Part shown: positions 59,766-64,000 of the stretch, one piece after another
Numbering within the stretch: position 1 is the first letter of the stretch
Layout of the letters: every line of letters begins with the position of its first letter
Assembly: GCA_039621445.1 (NCBI GenBank)
Contig: CP154955.1
Span: 56,390,619-56,454,618, forward strand
DNA length: 64,000 nucleotides
Reading direction: 5' to 3'
Source: Euglena gracilis
Lineage: Eukaryota; Euglenida; Euglenophyceae; Euglenales
Made by a program: the position numbers and the translations under genes
Notes under the pieces: model-generated
What the model was told of the DNA's origin: nothing
What the model saw: the letters and a program-made list of their open reading frames with translations, nothing else
Database searches by the model: none

Positions 59766-62566
59766 TCATTGTATGGTGTAGATGGGGGCGACAAATAAGG
59801 ACAGATGAGGAAGGCCGGCCCCTTGTGGGATACCCAGGGCAATTGCCAAAAGGGCAACTTGGGCACGACCAAGCCATTCGGCAGCAGTAGAATGGCCTCC
59901 TGTGCTGCGAATTGCTGCAGAGACGAGGGCCAATGGCCCGTTGTCATCCGCCACAGCCGCTGCCCAGGCCATGGTGGAGTCAAGGTGCGAGCCGTCAGAG
60001 ATGAGGAGAACGGCCTGTCCAGACCACTGGCGTACCCCGATGATGTCGGGGGTCACCGGCGTCAGGAGGGGATGTGGCGGGAGGGAGAGGCGGCCATCCA
60101 CAGTCTGCAGGGCTTCGCAGAGGGTAGCCGCATCAGGGGACTGCCGGTGAAGCTCATCCCGATGCGACCACATGTGGCGGAGGTTGCGGCGGATCAGCAG
60201 ATTGCGGCTGCCCAGCCCGTCGGAATAATGGCGGAGGAAATGCAGTCGTGCTCGGACCCAGATGCGCGGAACGCCAAGCCCACCCTGCTCGGGTGAGGCA
60301 TGCAGCCACCGAACCGGGCAGGAGGTCGGGAGATGCAGCACGTTGCGGATGGTGTTGTTCACAAGCCGCTGGACCCGCTGGCACGGGAGTGGGTGGGGTG
60401 GGCAGGCACTGTGCAAAAAGTCGAGCTTTGGTAGGGCATAGGCTGCGATGCACCGCAGGGCCAGGATGGGGTGAGCATGATGACGACGGAAAGCGGCCCC
60501 AAGCCGCCGAAGGATATTCTCTGTTGCACCGTACTGCTTGGGCACTGTCTTGCTGGGCAACAAAGGGAGGTGGGCATGGTGCAGGTCTTTCTTTGTGGAC
60601 CGCACAGTACAGTACGGGGTGGTGACCTGCGCGGATGCCAGCTGTGGACCCGAGGGTGATAGCACCACCCGGAAGAGCCGCAACTTCTCTGAGTTCGGTA
60701 CTCCACTGGCAGCCAGACAGCACGTGTGGACCGTGTTGAGCACATAGGCAGCCCCTGGGGTAGAGCCCGTCTGATGGGGCCCGAAGGGAGGGTAGAGGAC
60801 AGGCCACCGGTGGGGTCTAACTGCAGATACTGCAGGCTTAGATAACTTAGCATACCCCGGTCCTGGGTTAGGTAGGCTGCGATCTTCTTGTCCCGAAGCG
60901 CACACCTTGAAATAGGATTCAATTGCAGAATAATATTCAAAATAAGACATAAATGCACATAGAGGCAATAAGTGATGACAGACGGATGTATTGGGAGAAG
61001 CTACGGTCTGCCAACCTGACGAAGAGAATACCCACTGCAGCACTGGTTACGAGGGCGGGGGGCGGGGCTATCCCAGAACAGCCCCAGCGGCGCTGGCGGC
61101 AAAGAGACGCCGGTCATCGCTGTAGACGATCTCGCATAGGTGTGAGGACGGCTCGGCGGGCTGGTGGCACAGGTCTGGGGGGCTGGGGAGTAGGGTGAGG
61201 CGCTGTGGATCAAGTTGCCGGCTCCATATGCTCTGGTGGGCCAAGGTGCGCATGGTGCTGATGAGAGTGAAGAGGCCCACACCGCCAGAGTCACCTTGGG
61301 CACCGCCGTGCAGCATGGGGAAGGAGGAGTTGATGCCGTAGGGGGTGGCAGCCCGGACTTGAAAACGTCGATAATGATCCCGAGGCCAAACCGCAAATGG
61401 GGAGCAAGGGCCGAGGAAGAGACTGGCAACATCCTCACGGGGCACATTATTAAACGCGCTCGCCTCATCCCAATCAATGACATGGCGACTGGGGGCGGCG
61501 CTGATTAAAGGTTTGATCATTAGCAGTGGCGGGTTGGGGATGGAGGTGCAGTGGGCCAGGTCACGGGGGGAGGTGGTCTCATGGGAGGTTCTCTTAATAA
61601 TAAATAACAATAATAATAAAAATTACCGATATTTTTATTTATTGATTTTTTTATTTGTTAATTTTTTTTAGGCCAGTCTCGAGTCACAGGGACCCAAAAA
61701 TTTGAGAATATGTACAGGGTCACCGTGCACTAACTGGAATCTATTACCGAAGAACGTGAATCAAGGCCTGACGTCAGAGGATCCGATGTGAACTGTTGAG
61801 GCACACTAAACTTTGTTATTCACCCCAACACGCGCTCAGCTGGGCCTACGGTAGACAGGGGTAACGTGAAGCGCTCTCGCTTCTGTATATCATTCCCACT
61901 TTCTCTACTGGTAGAACTACTGTTCAGCATCCTCTCACATCCGGGAAGGGGTTGTAAAGGCACGCCCAGGGCAGACATCGTGATGGCAGGACCACCATGC
62001 CAGAAGCCAACGAATCAGGATGGCACCGTGCACGATGGACATGCCCTTCCGATATGCAAGCATCTCGTCCGGAATGATCCCCTGGTCTTCCAGGACGGTC
62101 ATCAGCTGCCTGAAGTGGACGGTTGCAAGGGCACGTAGTAGGGCGGGTTCCAGCAGGATCGGACGCGAGTTGCGCAGCAGCCAGCAAGGCTCCTTCTTGC
62201 GCAACGGGAGTAGAAGCACAGTCCACAAGAGGTCGTCGGGCGGCGCTGCAGCGTCAGGATGTGCTCGGTCTGCAGAAGCCCCAGGGTCGACAACGGCAAG
62301 GCGGAGAGGAGTTGGCGGGGGAGGCCATCAAGAGCGCACGCGTCTGACTCCTTCCTCAGTGCCAGGCTCAGATCTTTGATGGAGGGCAGAAGGACTTCTT
62401 GGTCGGAACCCATGGGGTGAAGGATCGCACCGTGCAGCAGACTGCGGAAATATTCACCATCAAGACGCAACCAGGCATCCACTATCCTGTGGAAATGTCC
62501 TTGGCTTTGCATGCACTCCAGTGAGGCAGGGGCGAGATAAGGGTAGGCACATGTCTCCTTCCTCAC
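59766..62566 (-). pseudogene. Non-LTR (LINE) retroelement remnant: RT and RNase H
   Basis: Read right to left in at least four frames. 62566-62102 has DLSLALRKESDACALDGLPR, an RT N-terminal region. 62228-61935 has NSRPILLEPALLRALATVHF. After an AT-rich gap, 61610-61068 has motif A VIDWDEASAFNNVPR, motif B LHGGAQGDSGG and motif C YSDD. 61043-59766 has the thumb and connection (VRWLHASPEQGGLGVPRIWV) and the start of RNase H (ISDGSHLDSTMAWAAAVADD). Such proteins copy LINE RNA at the target site by target-primed reverse transcription. Frame changes near 62200, the gap at 61610-61935 and the loss of later RNase H motifs show it is dead. Confidence 0.8.
61610..61934. other. AT-rich break inside the LINE RT
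   Basis: About 320 bp with a TAATAATAAATAACAATAAT tract (61590-61625) and poly-T stretches, and no RT coding. It separates two adjoining parts of the RT domain and may be a small insertion with an A-rich tail on the plus strand. Confidence 0.45.
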
Positions 62567-63550
62567 TCACCAGACTCAGGGTTTCTGTTGTGGGGTAGAC
62601 GAGCAGGTGTGTGCTGAATTATGGTGTGATTTTGTGTGTGTTGGGGTGGGGTGGGGCTGTGGATATGGGGTTATGGTGTTGCGGCAGGCACTCGTGCACA
62701 TGTGTGTTGGGGCGGGGCGGGGCGGGGCAGGGTGGGGGAATGGGGTGTTGGTGTATCAACAGGCACGCGTGCACGCAAGTGTATATATAGTTTTTGTTTT
62801 GTTATTGTTATATTATGGAGGTGTGATTAAACTTTTAATAGTCAGGGGGATGGGGCAGGTGAGGGTCTGTATGGGCTGTTCACCCCTTTCAAGCTAACCC
62901 TAAATCGCTTGTTTTCTATGATGTGAGGTTGGGGTGGGGCACCAGCCAATGACGTTGCAGCACGCGGCTGGACGTCATTCAGTGTGGCCTGTGGCTGTGG
63001 GGTGGGGTGGGGTCTGACCCCATGAAAACACGACGCCTGTTCTGACAGGGGACAAGCCTGCATAGTATTGCAGCGGTGTGTAACTTTACTGCACTGGGGC
63101 GTTCTTGGGATATAATATAACACACAAACCTTAAGGGGAGAAAATTGGAAACTTCATTTTTCGAGGCGTTGGTGGTACTGCATGCCAGGGGTTTCCCTGA
63201 GCAGGGCAATAAATCAATGAGTATATGAGTATAAATATAAATAAATATATAATGGGGTTCTTCTAGGTTTGGCAAACTTTTCAACGCAGTGTGGGGGGTT
63301 GGGGGTTGGGATGGGTTGTATATATTCCCTGCTGACCAGTGTTACATTTCGTTGTCTGTTTGGTAATAGTATTATTTTTTGGTGGGGGGTGGGGGTAATG
63401 CTTTGTATCCTGCAGGGTGGCATTTTATTGGATTTGCTAGGGCGTTACTGTATAGTGTGGCTTACCTTCGTTCTTGTGTTCTCCGGTTGGGTTGTGGGGT
63501 GAGGAGGAAACTAATTCACTTAGCGGTTCATGTGTGATGGGTGGGTGGGA
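62567..63550. other. GT/GGGGT-rich non-coding DNA
   Basis: G/T-rich on the plus strand with GGGGTGGGG and GGGGCGGGGC clusters (62640-62770, 62990-63010, 63290-63310) and TATAAATA units near 63225-63250. No gene recognised. Confidence 0.5.
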
Positions 63551-63998
63551 CTACGGCCGCCGTGGTGCTATGGAGTCCGTGAAATGGGGATGGCGGCCCG
63601 CTCGATGTGCTTGCCGGGAGCCGTAGAGATCCGCCGCCTGCCGACGGACCTCAGCAAGGAATTCTAATGGTTCTGACGGGAAGTTACTTGCCGTCAGCGC
63701 TGATCTGCGAGATGGTGGAGATGGTCTGGATCGTGATCTGGAGATGGTGCCTTGGGGGGTCGGAGACGTAATGCACGGGAGGTAAGGCCCGTGATGTTGC
63801 GCAGGATGAAGACGTCCGGTAGCTGGCGCAGCAGCTGCAAGAGGTGGTCTGGTGGTGGAGCCGGAGTCCCGCCTTGGCGAGGGTGAGCGGCAGGGAGGAC
63901 GTGGGACAGGACCTGCCACAGCGCAGGAAGAAGAGCATCAGCCGCCAAACCCATTGACGTTGGCAGACACCCACCGAGGTTGGAAGTTCAGGGCACAT
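63551..63998 (-). pseudogene. LINE apurinic-type endonuclease N-terminal fragment
   Basis: On the minus strand a frame reads SANVNGFG, like the first strand of LINE APE-type endonucleases. After a frame change, LLQLLRQLPDVFILRNITGL matches the PDVxxLxET region, with Arg-Asn replacing the usual catalytic Glu-Thr. Stops and frame changes break it. It may be the 5' end of the LINE remnant to its left, separated by ~1 kb of unrelated DNA, or another copy running off the window. Confidence 0.4.
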
Positions 63999-64000
63999 AC

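Overview
The window looks like nuclear DNA of a unicellular eukaryote, most likely an alga or other protist. It has spliced genes with long introns, reverse-transcribing elements of three classes, microsatellites and a short internal run of TTAGGG units. There is no bacterial operon structure. The host species cannot be named from sequence alone. The mix of GC-AG introns, Penelope-like elements with an N-terminal GIY-YIG nuclease and a retroelement-borne cytosine methyltransferase fits algae better than animals, plants or fungi.

Region 1 (about 1-25.7 kb) is gene space. Nine short GC-rich exons between 3422 and 15615 splice into one serine/threonine kinase catalytic domain of the MAP3K (STE11/MEKK) type, from the glycine-rich loop to the last helix. 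Five of its eight introns appear to begin with GC rather than GT. The introns are packed with C8-C16/G8-G16 runs, short hairpins and several dispersed repeat families. Coding-like fragments at 16.3-16.8 kb, 18.1-18.3 kb and 20.2 kb may be further exons. A miniature inverted-repeat element lies at 17.1-17.46 kb.

Region 2 (26807-38866) is one 12,060-bp insertion on the minus strand with a 4-bp GTGA target duplication. It encodes an N-terminal ORF, a gag with a CCHC knuckle, and a Ty3/gypsy-type pol (protease, RT, RNase H, integrase, chromodomain). A C5-cytosine DNA methyltransferase domain is fused in front of the protease. I find no long direct repeats. The ends are 46-49-bp near-palindromes in inverted orientation, and a tRNA-like primer site abuts the 5' one.

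Region 3 (about 26.07-26.81 kb and 38.87-54.07 kb) is a head-to-tail array of Penelope-like elements: a truncated first copy interrupted by the Region 2 element, two nearly identical 5.5-kb units, a truncated third copy, then part of a diverged second family joined through (GA)n tracts. Besides GIY-YIG and RT domains these carry Val-Pro repeats, a basic nuclear-localisation-like motif, a conserved tryptophan-rich domain and a GEAxxPGP motif. Copy 2 has lost the RT catalytic aspartates.

Region 4 (about 54.1-64 kb) holds decayed non-LTR (LINE) fragments, mainly on the minus strand (endonuclease, RT with YSDD, RNase H, C-terminal zinc-knuckle-like piece). They are broken up by large (GA)n tracts and a 0.47-kb scrap of the Penelope element. 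Some (GA)n junctions may be assembly artefacts.
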